Assembly (NCBI RefSeq): GCF_010183535.1
Contig: NC_071329.1
Coordinates: forward strand, 18,800,879 to 18,864,878
Direction of reading: 5' to 3'
From: Caenorhabditis remanei
Lineage: Eukaryota; Nematoda; Chromadorea; Rhabditida; Rhabditidae
DNA: 64,000 nt
In this document: positions 22,001 to 32,700 of the stretch, piece after piece
Layout: every line of letters starts with the position of its first letter
Position numbering within the stretch: the first letter of the stretch is position 1
Made by a program: the position numbers and the translations under genes
Notes under the pieces: model-generated
Seen by the model: the letters and a program-made list of their open reading frames with translations, nothing else
Told to the model about the DNA's origin: nothing
Databases searched by the model: none

Positions 22001-25000
22001 GGAGGCCAAGAAGTCACGCGCCGAGAGGAGACCCGAGCATGGGCGCAGCTCGAATCCCGTTTTTTCTGGAAATAATGAATTATGAGGGTGTTTAGACCGT
22101 TTTCATTGAAAAAATCTCAAAATTTCGATCAAAATTCGTTAAAACTAGGTGGGGAAGGGGCGGGGCTTAACAGAATGTGGGGCGGAGCCTTTTAAGGGGG
22201 CGGGGCTTAATAGAGTGTGGTTACCAAATTAGGGGGCGGAGTCTTATTTAGGAGCTTGAAATCTCGAAGTGGGCGTGGCTTAATTCATTTTCTGAACAAA
22301 ACAAGACGAAATAGGCCACTCCCCTTTTCTCAATTTCTGAATTTTTATTCTGAGTAATTGCTTCTGAGTGGGCGGAGCTTAATTTTGGCAAATGAATGTC
22401 CGATTAAGCCCCGCCTCTTTTAGACTCCACCCACTTTTCATTTTCATGCGGTGACTCTTAGCCCCGCCCACTTTTTGATGGAATTTTGAAGAAAAGGGTG
22501 GCAAAATCGAGTTGAAGACAAAAGTTGAGATATTCTAAGCCCCGCCCATTTTTCAGGCTCCGCCCACTTTTTTCCGATTTGTAGAATTGACTCAAATATT
22601 CGCTAAGAAGTTGTTTCTTTGAATTTTTTAAGTTTTCCCAAGTGGAATTAAGCAAGCGCCGCCCCCTTTTCTTCATATCTAAGCCACGCCCCCTCTCACA
22701 AGCTCCGCCCCTTTTTCTAGCCCCGCCCACCCCCTCTCCAAAACTCACTCTGTAAAAACTTGTTGACATCGCGAATCTGTGGAATTCGATCCGCCGTCAA
22801 CACACGCTCCGTCTGAAGTATTTTCAGATTCTGACGGTATACTGTACACGTGTGTGACACGTGTAGATCACACAACTTCTCGTAGACCGCTTTCCATGTG
22901 GCGTGCTCCTCCTCAGTGTACTCGACATAGTCGATCTCGTCACCACTGCAATGAAAAAACTGATTTTGGTTTGGTGGGCGGGGCTTAGGACGTCAAAACG
23001 TGGGCGGTGCTAAGTATCTCAAAAAGTGGGCGGGGCTTAGGACGTCAAAAAGTAGGCGGGGCTTAAGACTTTCAAAGCGGGCGGAGCCTAGTATCACTCA
23101 CAAATGTGGGCGGAGCTTATGCTTCAAATCTTGAAATTGGAGACGAAAAAGGGGGCGGAGCTTACGCTTCTAATTTCCAATGTTTGGAGGGTTAGAGAAA
23201 GGGGCGGAGCTTAGGCTGCCCATCTGATCATCAGCTCCGCCCCCCCCCCGTTCAACTTTTTTTGGAATCCTTAGCCTAAGCTCCGCCCCTTTTTAACCTC
23301 CGATCTTTAAGCCGCAGCTTGAGCTCCGCCCCTTTTCTAGTTTACTTTCAAATCTTTAGCCTAAGCTCCGCCTCCTTTTTAGCCTCCAATTCTTAAGCCT
23401 AAGCCTAAGCTCCGCCTCCTTTTTAGCCTCCAATTCTTAAGACTAAGCTCCGCCCTTTTTTTGCATTCGGAATCCTTAGCCTAAGCTCCGCCCCTTTTCA
23501 GCCTTCAATTCTTAAGCCTAAGCCTAAGCTCCGCCCTTTTTTTTCCCAGTTTAACTTCGACCGTATGCCTAAGCTCTCCACAACCTTTCACACTTTAAAC
23601 TTTCTCTGAAAGTTGAATCTCTAGATTTAGGCTCCGCCCCATCTCTCAGCCCCGCCCCCTTTTCTGCAGAAGACTCACAATTTGAATTCAAGTGCCAAAT
23701 CATTCAAATACTTCCTTCTCGCAATGTATGCCGTGTCTCCATGTCCAGGATGACGTGGATCAGTCGTCGGCTCGTATTTCGTAATGCATTTGGAGCACCG
23801 ATCCAATTCAGAGATATGACGTGGAAACCAGATTATCGATTGATTTTTATCGATTGATTTCGATTTATTGATCGAAAAAATTGAGAATGCTTGCAGGGCG
23901 CCGTGATTCTGGGTAAGCAGCTCAGCGGCATGGATTAGTTGGGTTTTTGTGGCTCGGCACGAGAGAAGGACGTCGTGGGCGGAGTCTGACGGTTCAGAAG
24001 AGGCCCCGCCCCTTTCAGAATCCTTCTTGGAGGGGCGTGTCTCCACGTGACCAATTGTGACATGGGCGGTCTCCATATTCTTGAGAATATCTGTGAGAAA
24101 CGGTGTCAACGAGTCGGTGGACGTTGCGATGACTGAAAATTCGATTGGTAAGGAGACGTCAGGCGCCGCGAAGATCACCTCGACACCCTCGTCGTTTAGT
24201 TGTTGGAGGATCTGAAATTTTGAAGGTTTTCTTTTGATTTTAGACAAAATCTGAGCTCAGATTCGGATTCCTCTTAAAATTTTGAGTCCGGGAGATCAAA
24301 AAATGAGGAAAAATATAAAAAAATTGACTCCGCCCACCTAGGCTCCGCCCCCTTCTTCTCGTGGACGATATTTTCTGATTTTCTGAAAAGGGGCGGAGCT
24401 TTAGGAAGCTCAAAAATTGGTTAGGCTTTGCCCACTTTTTTGAAAAGGGGCGGAGCTTAATTTTCCACAGAAAATTACAAATAAAGAATTTAGGCCCCGC
24501 CCACTTTTCGCCGCAGATTCTAACAAAATTAGGCTCCGCCCACTTTTTCTCAGCCATCTCAATTCGGTTTTCAAAGTGGGCGGAGTCTAAGGGTGGACAA
24601 TAATTCTAGACTCCGCCCCTTTTTGTGGGCGTGGTCTCCTCCCAATTACCTTCTGTCCTCTCATCTAATCAGTTCATGCTCCGCCCACTTTTTGCAAAGA
24701 AATTCAATTAAAGTTAGGCTCCGCCCACTTTTAGAACTATCAATTTTGAAAGAGGGGTGGAGCCTAATGATTACTTTTCAACAAAAATTATTGATACTCA
24801 AAGCTCCGCCCACTTGTAGATATTCAAAAATTCGACTTTCAACTCGGTTCTCAAAGTGGGCGGGATCTAACTAAATTCCTAAGCTCCGCCCCTTTTTCTC
24901 TCTAGACTCCGCTCACCTTCTGTCCTCTCATCTGATCAGTGAGTTGTTTCCTGTGTTGAATAGTGTTCTGTCTGCGTATCCCAATATGATGTTGTGTCTC

Positions 25001-25268
25001 ACAACTCGCTTGATGCACCAAACTGTATCGACGTGGATTCTTCGACGAAGCTCCGCCCCCTTTTTGATCTACTGGTGGGGCAGGAGGAGGAGTTTCTTCT
25101 TCCTGAAAATAGGGAAAAATTTTGAAAAAAATTTTTTTTTCGCTATAATTCAGTTGGATTTTGAGCTAGAAAAAATCTGAAAATGGATTCAGAATCCGCG
25201 GTATTTCAGCTTTTTTTCAGATCAATGGGTTACTGTACCATGATAGTAGGATTGGTTAGTGACGACAT
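19074..25268 (-). CDS. cat-2: Tyrosine 3-hydroxylase (CAT-2 orthologue), 537 aa
   Basis: Exons, 5' to 3': 25268-25239, 25102-24917, 24211-23679, 22945-22749, 22065-21795, 20116-20029, 19967-19767, 19181-19074; all GT-AG, phases consistent, 1614 bases. It is the rate-limiting, tetrahydrobiopterin- and iron-dependent step from tyrosine to L-DOPA in dopamine neurons. The N-terminal regulatory region (about residues 1-190) includes RRYSLVHQ and [11 protein letters not shown], basic Ser/Thr sites. The catalytic domain starts at [12 protein letters not shown] (about 195). [15 protein letters not shown] (about 357-371) supplies the two iron-binding histidines and [10 protein letters not shown] (about 408) the iron-binding glutamate. 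The C-terminal helix, [15 protein letters not shown], fits the tetramerisation coiled coil. The [20 protein letters not shown] wording is closer to tyrosine hydroxylase than to phenylalanine or tryptophan hydroxylase. The 10-codon first exon ([10 protein letters not shown]) is the least certain part; an acceptor (atattccag) ends at 25343, before its 5'UTR. Confidence 0.95.
19386..19560. repeat. Inverted pair of GTAGTTG/AGCTCCGCCCAC modules
   Basis: In cat-2 intron 7. TTTTTGTAGTTGGTCAC...GAGATATGCGCCTTTAAA faces TTTAAAGACGCATATCTC...GTTGTCAACTACAAAAATG about 50 bases away, forming a long hairpin. The flanks repeat ATGTAGATCAYAAC. Confidence 0.85.
20134..20361. repeat. 18-bp minisatellite in cat-2 intron 5
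   Basis: About a dozen head-to-tail copies of CCCGTTTGGGACAAATTG, with A/T-to-C variants near the ends and one interruption at about 20289-20305. It begins within 20 bases of the exon at 20029-20116. It is open in several frames, which yields repetitive artefact ORFs. Confidence 0.95.
20834..21786. repeat. ~150-bp satellite array in cat-2 intron 5
   Basis: About six tandem units, each with GCGCAGAATTTTGTCT, TTTCTCTGAAATTTCATCAA, AGTGGGCGGGGCTTAAGA and GAAATGGGCGGGGCTTAG. Unit starts are near 20834, 20988, 21119, 21273, 21427, 21580 and 21731 (partial). The array stops 4 bases before the splice donor at 21794. Confidence 0.9.
22140..22740. repeat. GGGCGGAGC/GCTCCGCCC-rich intron 4 of cat-2
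   Basis: Irregular runs of GGGCGGGGCTTAA and its complement on both strands. They are related to the satellite in intron 5 but not regularly spaced. Confidence 0.7.
22975..23660. repeat. CTAAGCTCCGCCCC tandem repeat in cat-2 intron 3
   Basis: About 50-base units (CCTTTTTAGCCTCCAATTCTT, AAGCCTAAGCTCCGCC) at 23240-23560, preceded by facing GGGCGGAGCTTA copies at 22975-23215, so the intron would fold on itself. Intron 2 (24212-24916) has a looser version. Confidence 0.8.
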
Positions 25269-25439
25269 GTTAATTGAAACGTTCCGCGCGACGTTCACCG
25301 CCGCGATTAGTTTTGACAGTGGAGACGTGGACGACAATTCTTCTGGAATATGTGGGCGTGGTTAGTTAGTTGGTTAGAAGCGAAGTGATATCAGAATAAT
25401 CAAAGAAATTGCACGAAATATGAAAAAAAAGATTAGTTT

Positions 25440-26275
25440 CAGCCAAAAAAGTCTATGAAAATTGGCTGAGATCGGCTAAAATCGGTCCAGAACTTGAGAC
25501 CCCGTCTAGCTGTAACCATTTCAAACCAATTTATTGAAAATTACACACATTTTGTAGATCAAAACTAGTAGATCATTTTTGTAGTTGACAACTTTTTGAT
25601 AGCTCCGCCCACTTTTCAGTTACGCGCTATTAAAGATACCAGAGCCGACACCCCCGCCCAACTTTAAAGGCGCATATCTCAAAAGTGGGCGGAGCTATCA
25701 AAAAGTGGTCAACTACAAAAATGATCTACTAAGTTTGATCTACAACATGAAATAAACTAAAAACAGAAAAAATCAAAAATTCGAAAATTAACATCAAGCG
25801 GAATTTAAAAAAAAAAAGTGATTTTTTACATGAAAAATCAGATTTTGAATAGTTTCTAATGTCAGAAATAAAATTTTCCGGTTATATTGATGTAAAAATC
25901 ACATTTTGGCGATGAAAATGACTAATTTGAGAAATTTCCAACTTAAAAGGCGTAAATCTCTAAAGTGGCCGTCTGAGATCGGTTGAGATCGGTCAAAATC
26001 GGCTAACTGACTTTGAGATCCTGTCACGGCTTACGGTTTTAATCTAGATTCTCAAATTTATATGAATTTTGTAGATCATGACTGGCTCTCCATTTTTGTA
26101 GTTGATCACTTTCTGATAGCTGCGCCCACTTTCGAGATATGCGTCTTTAAAGATAGCAAAGCAGACACCCCCCGCCCATCTTTAAAGGCTCATATCTCAA
26201 AAGTGGGCGGAGTTATCGAAAAATTATCAACTACAAAAATGGAGAGCTAGGTTTGATCTACTATCCTTTAATCAA
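25440..26275. repeat. Two inverted module pairs with leader sequence
   Basis: Both pairs have the order leader (GGCTGAGATCGGCTAAAATC...GAGACCCCGTC), module, short spacer ending CAGACACCCCCCGCC-type sequence, then the reverse module. A core fragment in reverse orientation (GATGTAAAAATCACATTTTG, 25900) lies between them, lacking the tRNA-like B box. Confidence 0.75.
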
Positions 26276-27049
26276 TATAACTGAGTTTGTGCCACAATAA
26301 GTTAGTCAATCTTTTACAATATAGAAAAGAAATCAAATTAAGATTGGCATCATCAAAACACTAGATTTGACCAGTTTATATACTGTCAATTCTCCGTCTT
26401 TCGGACACATTAACACTCTTGTAATTTCTTTTCTTCTGGAATACACAAAGAACTCGTCATAGCGACAGACAATGTAATAGAAAAAATATATGATACGTAG
26501 ACATTTTTGAAATTCTTATCAATTCTAGAGAAACTTGTGAAATTCTCCACGGTTCAAATCCGCACACCTACAGTAGTCAATAATTAAAAACGAATATCTC
26601 AAAAGTGGGCGGAGCTAACGAAAAGTTGTCAACTAGTAAAATGTGTAGAATTTCAAGTAGATCAAATTTGTAGTTGACAACTTTTTTGAAAAAACAAGCC
26701 TTAGGAAGTTATAGGCGCTTGAACCTGAACAGGTACATTTTTGAGAACTAGGCTTCAGAATGGTACCTAAATCCTGTTAATTACCAATTTATAACTAGAG
26801 TGCTGAAAAACCTAGGTAGAACTTTGTTATCTAGCAATTTTCAGTAAATTTTGATGGCAGAAATGAAATCCTGACAGTCAAAATGGTATACTGTAGTAGA
26901 GAAATTTTTAGCTAGACGCTATTGAAGCAAGTCGCCACCTAAACGCAGCTATCAAAAGTGTACCAGTAAAACTTTAAGCGCTTACAACTTTCCCGGAATT
27001 GTTTCTACAAAAAAGTTGTCAACTGATAAACTAATTTACATCAAATTTC

Positions 27050-27345
27050 ACACATTTTTGTAGTTGACACCTTTTTGATAGCTCCGCCCACTTTTGAGAT
27101 ATGCGCCTTTAAAGATAGAGAGAGGAGGAGCCCCGGCTACAGTAGTCGATCTTTAAAGGCGCATATCTCAAAAGTGGACGGAGCTATCGAAAAGTTGTCA
27201 ACTACAAAAATGATCTACTAGTTTTGATCTACAAAATAAATGCAAATTTGACAACGTAGATCAAAACCGTAAGCCGTGACGGGATCTTAAAGTTAGTTAG
27301 CCGATTTTAGCCGATCTCAGCCGATCTCAACCGATCTCAGAGGTC
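27050..27345. repeat. Inverted module pair plus reverse leader
   Basis: TTTTTGTAGTTGACACC...GCCTTTAAAG faces CTTTAAAGGCGCATATCTC...GTTGTCAACTACAAAAATG, then the reverse leader GTGACGGGATCTTAAAGTTAG and CCGATCTCAACCGATCTCAG. Confidence 0.8.
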
Positions 27346-27706
27346 TTTTTCGTGATTTTCAGTCAGAAAAACATTCTAGACATTCTGAAACTAATAAATA
27401 ATCATATTAAAAACAATTCCAGAGGTGTAGATAAAAAAAAATCTCGAAAAAACCAGGGAACCTCTTCTCCACCGAGCTTCTCCTTATATACCCATAATAA
27501 TCTGTCTCATAAAATGTATACACATGTTATAACAAGCTCCGCCTCTCTCCATACCTCCATACCTCCATCTCTCAAAAATATTTCCTTTTCCCATTTCTCT
27601 CCGGTCCCCCCTGCCGACAGATAATTGTTGCTCTCTCCCCGAGTATTGGGGTGGTTTCCTTCCTTTCTGATGCATAATCTGTCTCTTTTTTCTTTTCTTT
27701 TTATAG

Positions 27707-27745
27707 GATATACATGAATGTGGAAATGATGTCTTGAATGGGAAG
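27707..27745 (+). other. Orphan exon-like segment, possible scc-2 5'UTR exon
   Basis: Acceptor CTTTTCTTTTTATAG and donor GGGAAG|gtaagg enclose 39 bases, open in frame as DIHECGNDVLNGK. It also holds ATG AAT GTG ... TGA, so in a transcript it would act as a short upstream ORF. It lies 2 kb before the scc-2 start on the same strand. No direct link is visible. Confidence 0.3.
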
Positions 27746-28694
27746 GTAAGGGAATGGGAAATTTTTTTTTTCGTTTTTTTTCAGCATGAATCTAGATGAA
27801 AATCCGTCAGATTGGGTCCAAACTCAATTTCATTAGCAAATTCAAACTCAGCGCAATCTCTGCTTTTAAAAAAGTATAATCATGCCAGGGTTTCGAGCAA
27901 ATTGGGTCCCGCCACGAAAACTACAGTAACCCAAGTACCTCAAATCACGTTTTCTGTTATAACTCTGTGGGTTTTGCTCCGATTTTTATGAAAACTGCAG
28001 CAATCGACTCAAGACAATTTAAGCTTTCAGAAAAGTATAATCTTGCCTAGGTTTGAAGCGAATGGGGTCCCACCACGATAACTACAGTAACCCAACCACA
28101 CCAAATCACTTTTTCTACTGTAACTTTGTCAGTTTTTACGCAAATATTATGAAAACTACACCAATAGGTTCAGCGCGCCAAGACGCTTCTAATGAGTATG
28201 ATGATGTCTAGATTTGGTGCATGTTGGGTCCCACCACGATAATTACAGTACCCCAAAAATGAAAATTTCGTCGCGGGACCCGATTTTCTTCAAAGCTAGG
28301 CATGATTATACTTTTCTGAAAGCTCTTGCCTTGTGGATTCTGAATATATCCATTAATTTTGGGTCTCATCACGAATTGGATTACGGTAGGTGGCTTCACG
28401 TCGATAAATCTTGAAAAAGTGATATTTCTCGATTTTTTCTTGATTTTTAACGATTTTCAGCAAATTTCAACTGTTTTTCAAATGCTTCAGAGTAATTTTC
28501 ATACTGAATAATTGATATTTTAGTGTTTTGCCTGTCATTCTGTCTTTCGGTGATTTTTTCTCGTTTTTTATAGATTTTTATAGATTTTTAGACAATTTTT
28601 ACCGAAAATAATTGATTTTTCTGTCATTTTTCACCCCGGAAACCCCTATTTCCCATTTTTTCCGCATAAAACCCAGTTTTTCCTCCAACAATCA

Positions 28695-28800
28695 AAATTC
28701 CCAAAAAACGCCCACAAAACCGTGCGGCGGATTGCGAAACCGCGTGCGCCGCTTGCCATTCGAGTCTAGTGGAGCGCGTTAGCATACCACCCGCCAACGC
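28695..28800 (-). pseudogene. Degenerate tRNA-like sequence
   Basis: Minus strand: TGGTATGCTAACGCGCTCCA, CTAGACTCGAATGG and then GCGGTTTCGCAATCCGC resemble the D, anticodon and T arms of a tRNA with extra bases in between. This GC-rich island stands out from AT-rich surroundings. It is likely a tRNA-derived relic. Confidence 0.35.
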
Positions 28801-28984
28801 CAATTTTGCCGCCGATTTAATTTTAAATTTATCGATTTTTGTGATTTCAAGACAGAATTTTTTGAAATTTTTTGGTTTTAGAGTGAAAAATTGAGATTTA
28901 AAAGCTAAAAATATCGATTTTTCCCGGAAAAATCGTAGAAAAACCCATTTTTCACACCTCACTGCAATTTCCGCTTCAGTGATC

Positions 28985-29660
28985 CGTAAAATTGATGTTT
29001 CCGACTAGTTTTGGGTGTTTTAACTTATTTTTTTGCATAAAAATCGTAGAAAAACACTATAAATCCAACAAAATTGGAAAAAATTCCAAAAAAAATGGAG
29101 AAAAAAAATATTTGTCTGTGAAATTGATAAAAAGTCAGTTTTTCGACCAATTTCAGGTGTTTCTACTCAATTTTTTGCATGGAAATCGTTAAAAACCCAC
29201 AAAAACATGAGAAAATCCAAAAAAAATATTCGAAAAAAAAATTTTCAAAAAAATTTAGTCCGTGAAATTGATAAAAAATCAGTTTTATGATCGATTCTGG
29301 GTATTTCAACTCAATTTTTTGCATGGAAATCGTAGAAAAATTACTAGAAATTCGAAAAAATTCAACAAATTCAAAAAAAAATTGGAGAAAAAAAAATTTT
29401 TTCAATAAAAAATAAGTCCGTGAAATTGTTTTAAAAAATCAGTTTTAGGACCAATTTTAGGTGTTTTGACTCGATTTTTTGAATGGAAATTGTTAAAAAA
29501 ACCACTAAAGACGGAGAAAATTGGAAAATATCCAAAAAATAGAAACATTTTCAAAAAATTCAGTCCGTGAAATTGGCTAAAAATCTGTTTTTCGACTGGT
29601 TTCGGCTGTTTTTACTGGATTTTTCGCATGAAAATCGTAGGAAAACACTGAAAATCCTAG
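28985..29660. repeat. ~145-bp tandem array upstream of scc-2
   Basis: Five units, each with GTGAAATTGATAAAAA(A/G)TCAG, TGGTTTTTGAC-type sequence and TTTTTTGCATGGAAATCGT, starting near 28985, 29117, 29261, 29417 and 29564. The array ends about 60 bases before the scc-2 acceptor, so it occupies the outron or promoter. Confidence 0.8.
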
Positions 29661-29714
29661 AGAACTGGAAAAAATCCGAAAATTTTCAAAAAAAAAATTC
29701 AAAAAAAATTTGGA

Positions 29715-29729
29715 ATATTTTATTTGCAG
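29715..29729 (+). promoter_or_regulatory. Trans-splice acceptor of scc-2
   Basis: ATATTTTATTTGCAG 20 bases before the ATG at 29750. It suits spliced-leader addition. Joining of an upstream UTR exon is the alternative. Confidence 0.55.
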
Positions 29730-29749
29730 ACACACAGCTCGAATGAGAA

Positions 29750-32700
29750 ATGGACCCGAATAACATGCAGAATACGATAAATTCGGGCGGTGGAGGGGCT
29801 CCTGTCCACCATTCGAACAGTTTTCCATCGAATTCCGGTGGTTTCGGTCATCAGATGGCTCAAACGGGGGCAGTGCCACCACAACAACAGCAACAACAGC
29901 AATCGGGACAGTATAATCATATGTTGTTGAATCAACAATATCTGAATTTCGGTTTCCCGATGAATTATGCGAATAATCAGGTAGGAAAGTGTGGAAAAAC
30001 GAGAAAAAACCCCGAAAAAATTGAGTTTTTTGGTAAAAAATTAGCATTTTTGACTGAAAATCGTCTTTTTTTGCTGTTTTTCACGGCAAAAACGACCAAA
30101 ATTGTCATTTTTCACCCAGAAATCACTTTTTTCATGGGAAAAAGCTGAAAAATGCGAAAATCCCAATATCTGTCTAAAAATGTCAGTTTCAGTCAAAAAA
30201 TGTGATTTTTAGGGTAAAAATGGTGAAATTTTGCGATTTTATACCTCTAAAACGCTTAGACATCAGAAAACGAGATTTTCAGCCGAAATATTGATTTTCA
30301 GCTCAAAAGTATGAATTTTGTCAATTCTGAGCTGAAAATCTGGGTTTTTAGCTATTTTTGACTTAAAAAACCGCAAAAATCATCATTGGCCACATGGAAA
30401 ACACAAACGGAAGCCAGAATTAGCCAAAACTTGGCTAACTACAGTCTGGCGCACCTTTGACGCGTTTCTCGTCGAAAAACTCGAAATTTTTCGGATTTTT
30501 AGCTTAAAACCACCACAAAATCACCTAAATTTTACATTTTTGGCTGAAATCGTCAAATATCGATCGAAAAAAATCTGTCAAAATCTACTGAAATTGGCTG
30601 AAATTGTGTTCTGAAAAATTAATCAGAGGCTGGCGCACTTTTAACGCGTCTTCACTGAATCAGACGCTGGATTTTCAGAAAAACCTCTCATTTTTTCGCA
30701 TCATTTTCAAAAATGCTGGGGTGAAAATAGTGAATTTTTGCTATTTTTGACTCGAAAAACTTCAAATTTTACGGATTTTTAGGTAAAAACCACCAAAAAA
30801 ATTGGCTAACATTCGCTTTTCAAGCTCAAAATAGTCGATTCTGAACTTAAAATCTGGGTTTTTTGCTATTTTTAGCGTCAAAAACCACCGAAATCGTCCA
30901 ATTTCTCATGGAAAACAGTAAACAGCGCAATTTCGATCCGAAAAACTTCAAATTTTACGGATTTTTAGCTAAAAACCCCCATTTTTCACCCAATTTTTTA
31001 CCCAAAACCTTCAATTTTTGGTTTTTTTTCAGCCGGTATTCGATTTTCAAGCTCAACAACAGCAATACATGATGCAACAACAACAACATCAAATGCATCA
31101 TCAACAACATCAACAACAGAATCCAGTTCAACAACAGCAACATCCACATGGAATGTTCCAGAATCCACAACAACAACAAATGATTCAACAAATGCTACAA
31201 CATCAACAACAACCACAAGTTCAACAAGTTCAGAGGGCTCAAGTACAACAGAGACAGCAACAAGTATGTTGAGGGAAAAAAGAGCTGAAAAAGGACTGAA
31301 ATTGGTGAAAAATTGGCTGAAATCGGTTGAAAAAAGTGGAAAATCGGCTGGAATTGGCTGAAATCGGTTAAAAAATGACTGAAATCGACTGAAATTAGTC
31401 AAATATTTACTGAAATCGGTTAAAATCGGCTGAAATTGCTTATATCAAAGCCTGGTGCACCTTTGACGCGTTTTGCAGAGGCAACAGCAAGTACGGAGCA
31501 ATTGAGGGGGGAAATAGGAGAAAAATGGCTGAAATCGGCTAAAATCGTCTAAAATTTGTAGAAAATTGATTGAAAATGGGCTGAAATTTGTCAAAAATCG
31601 ACTGAAATCGGTTGAAAACAGTGGAAAATCGGCTGAAATTGCTTAAAAAATCGGCTGAAATCGAGGCTGGCGCACCTTTGACGCGTCTCCACTGAATTAG
31701 AGTCTGGTTCACCTTTGACGGGAAATAGGAGAAAAATGGCTGAAATTGGCCAAAATCGGTCAAAAATCGTCTGAAATTTGTAGAAAATCGACTGAAGTCG
31801 GTTGAAAATCGACTTGAGATCGGCTGAAATTGCTTAAATTAGAGTCTGGCGTACCTTTGACGCGTCTCCATCGAATCAGAGTCTGGCGCACCTCTGACGC
31901 GTTTTTGCGTCGAAAAACGGCGAATTTTCTCAATTTTGAAGACATTTTCCCCATACTTGTCAAATCACGGGCCGGCCCGGGCCGGGCCCTCTGAAAATTT
32001 CAGGGCCCGGGCCGGCCCGCAGGGCCCGCAGCAAGCTTTTTTTTTCCATATTTTGACGGGCCGGCCCGGGCCGGGCCGGAAGATTTTTTTAGCGGGCCCG
32101 GCCCGGCCCGGCCCGGCCCGTGACAAGTATGATTTTCCCACTAAAATCCCTCTATCTGGCGCACCTTTGACGCGTTCCTCTCCCCCAGAGCAATGACGAT
32201 ACAGATCACTGACGGTTTAACGTTGAAACACTCTGAGTTTTCCAAGTCGTCGTTTGACTGAAAACGTTTCGATACGGGCGTGACCGAGCGACTAATCTTC
32301 TCTCCGAGCTCTTCCTGGGGCGACTTTGACGCGTTTTGATTCGAAAAACTGCATTTTCAGCAGTTTTCGTCATCAAAAATTGGATTTTCAGCAATTTCAG
32401 CACCAAAAATAACATTTTTCTCTCAAAAATTCATCAAAACCCTCTAATTCTTGGGCTGGCGCACCTTTCACGCGTTATTTCAGCAATTTTAAACCCAAAA
32501 AATCACCACTAAAACTCCCCGGTCTGGGGTGCCTTTGACGCGTTTCAACTCGGAATTGATCGATTTTCGCTATCAAAAACTGGATTTTCAGCAATTCCAG
32601 CGCCAAAAATTTAATTTTAGCCCTTTTAACCATAAAGATCGTCTAAATTTGCGGCTGGCGCACCTTTGACGCGTTATTTCAGCAAACTGGAGTGCCTTTA

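Larger units (their letters stand above)
25269..27706. other. Gap between cat-2 and scc-2, repeats only
   Basis: Upstream region shared by the divergent cat-2 and scc-2 genes. It is dominated by GTAGTTGACAAC modules in inverted pairs (25545-25740, 26060-26260, 27050-27240) and AGATCGGYTGAGATCGG leaders. No exon was found. The cat-2 promoter should lie just above 25343, but no element could be named. Confidence 0.55.

Noticed and set aside
24240..24557. 105-codon frame rich in WAEP/LRPFS repeats
   Set aside because: Produced by GGGCGGAGC/GCTCCGCCC repeats in cat-2 intron 2; the exon borders at 24211 and 24917 are well fixed.
30998..31402. Val-rich 134-codon minus-strand frame
   Set aside because: Complement of the Gln/His-rich scc-2 exon 2; low-complexity artefact.
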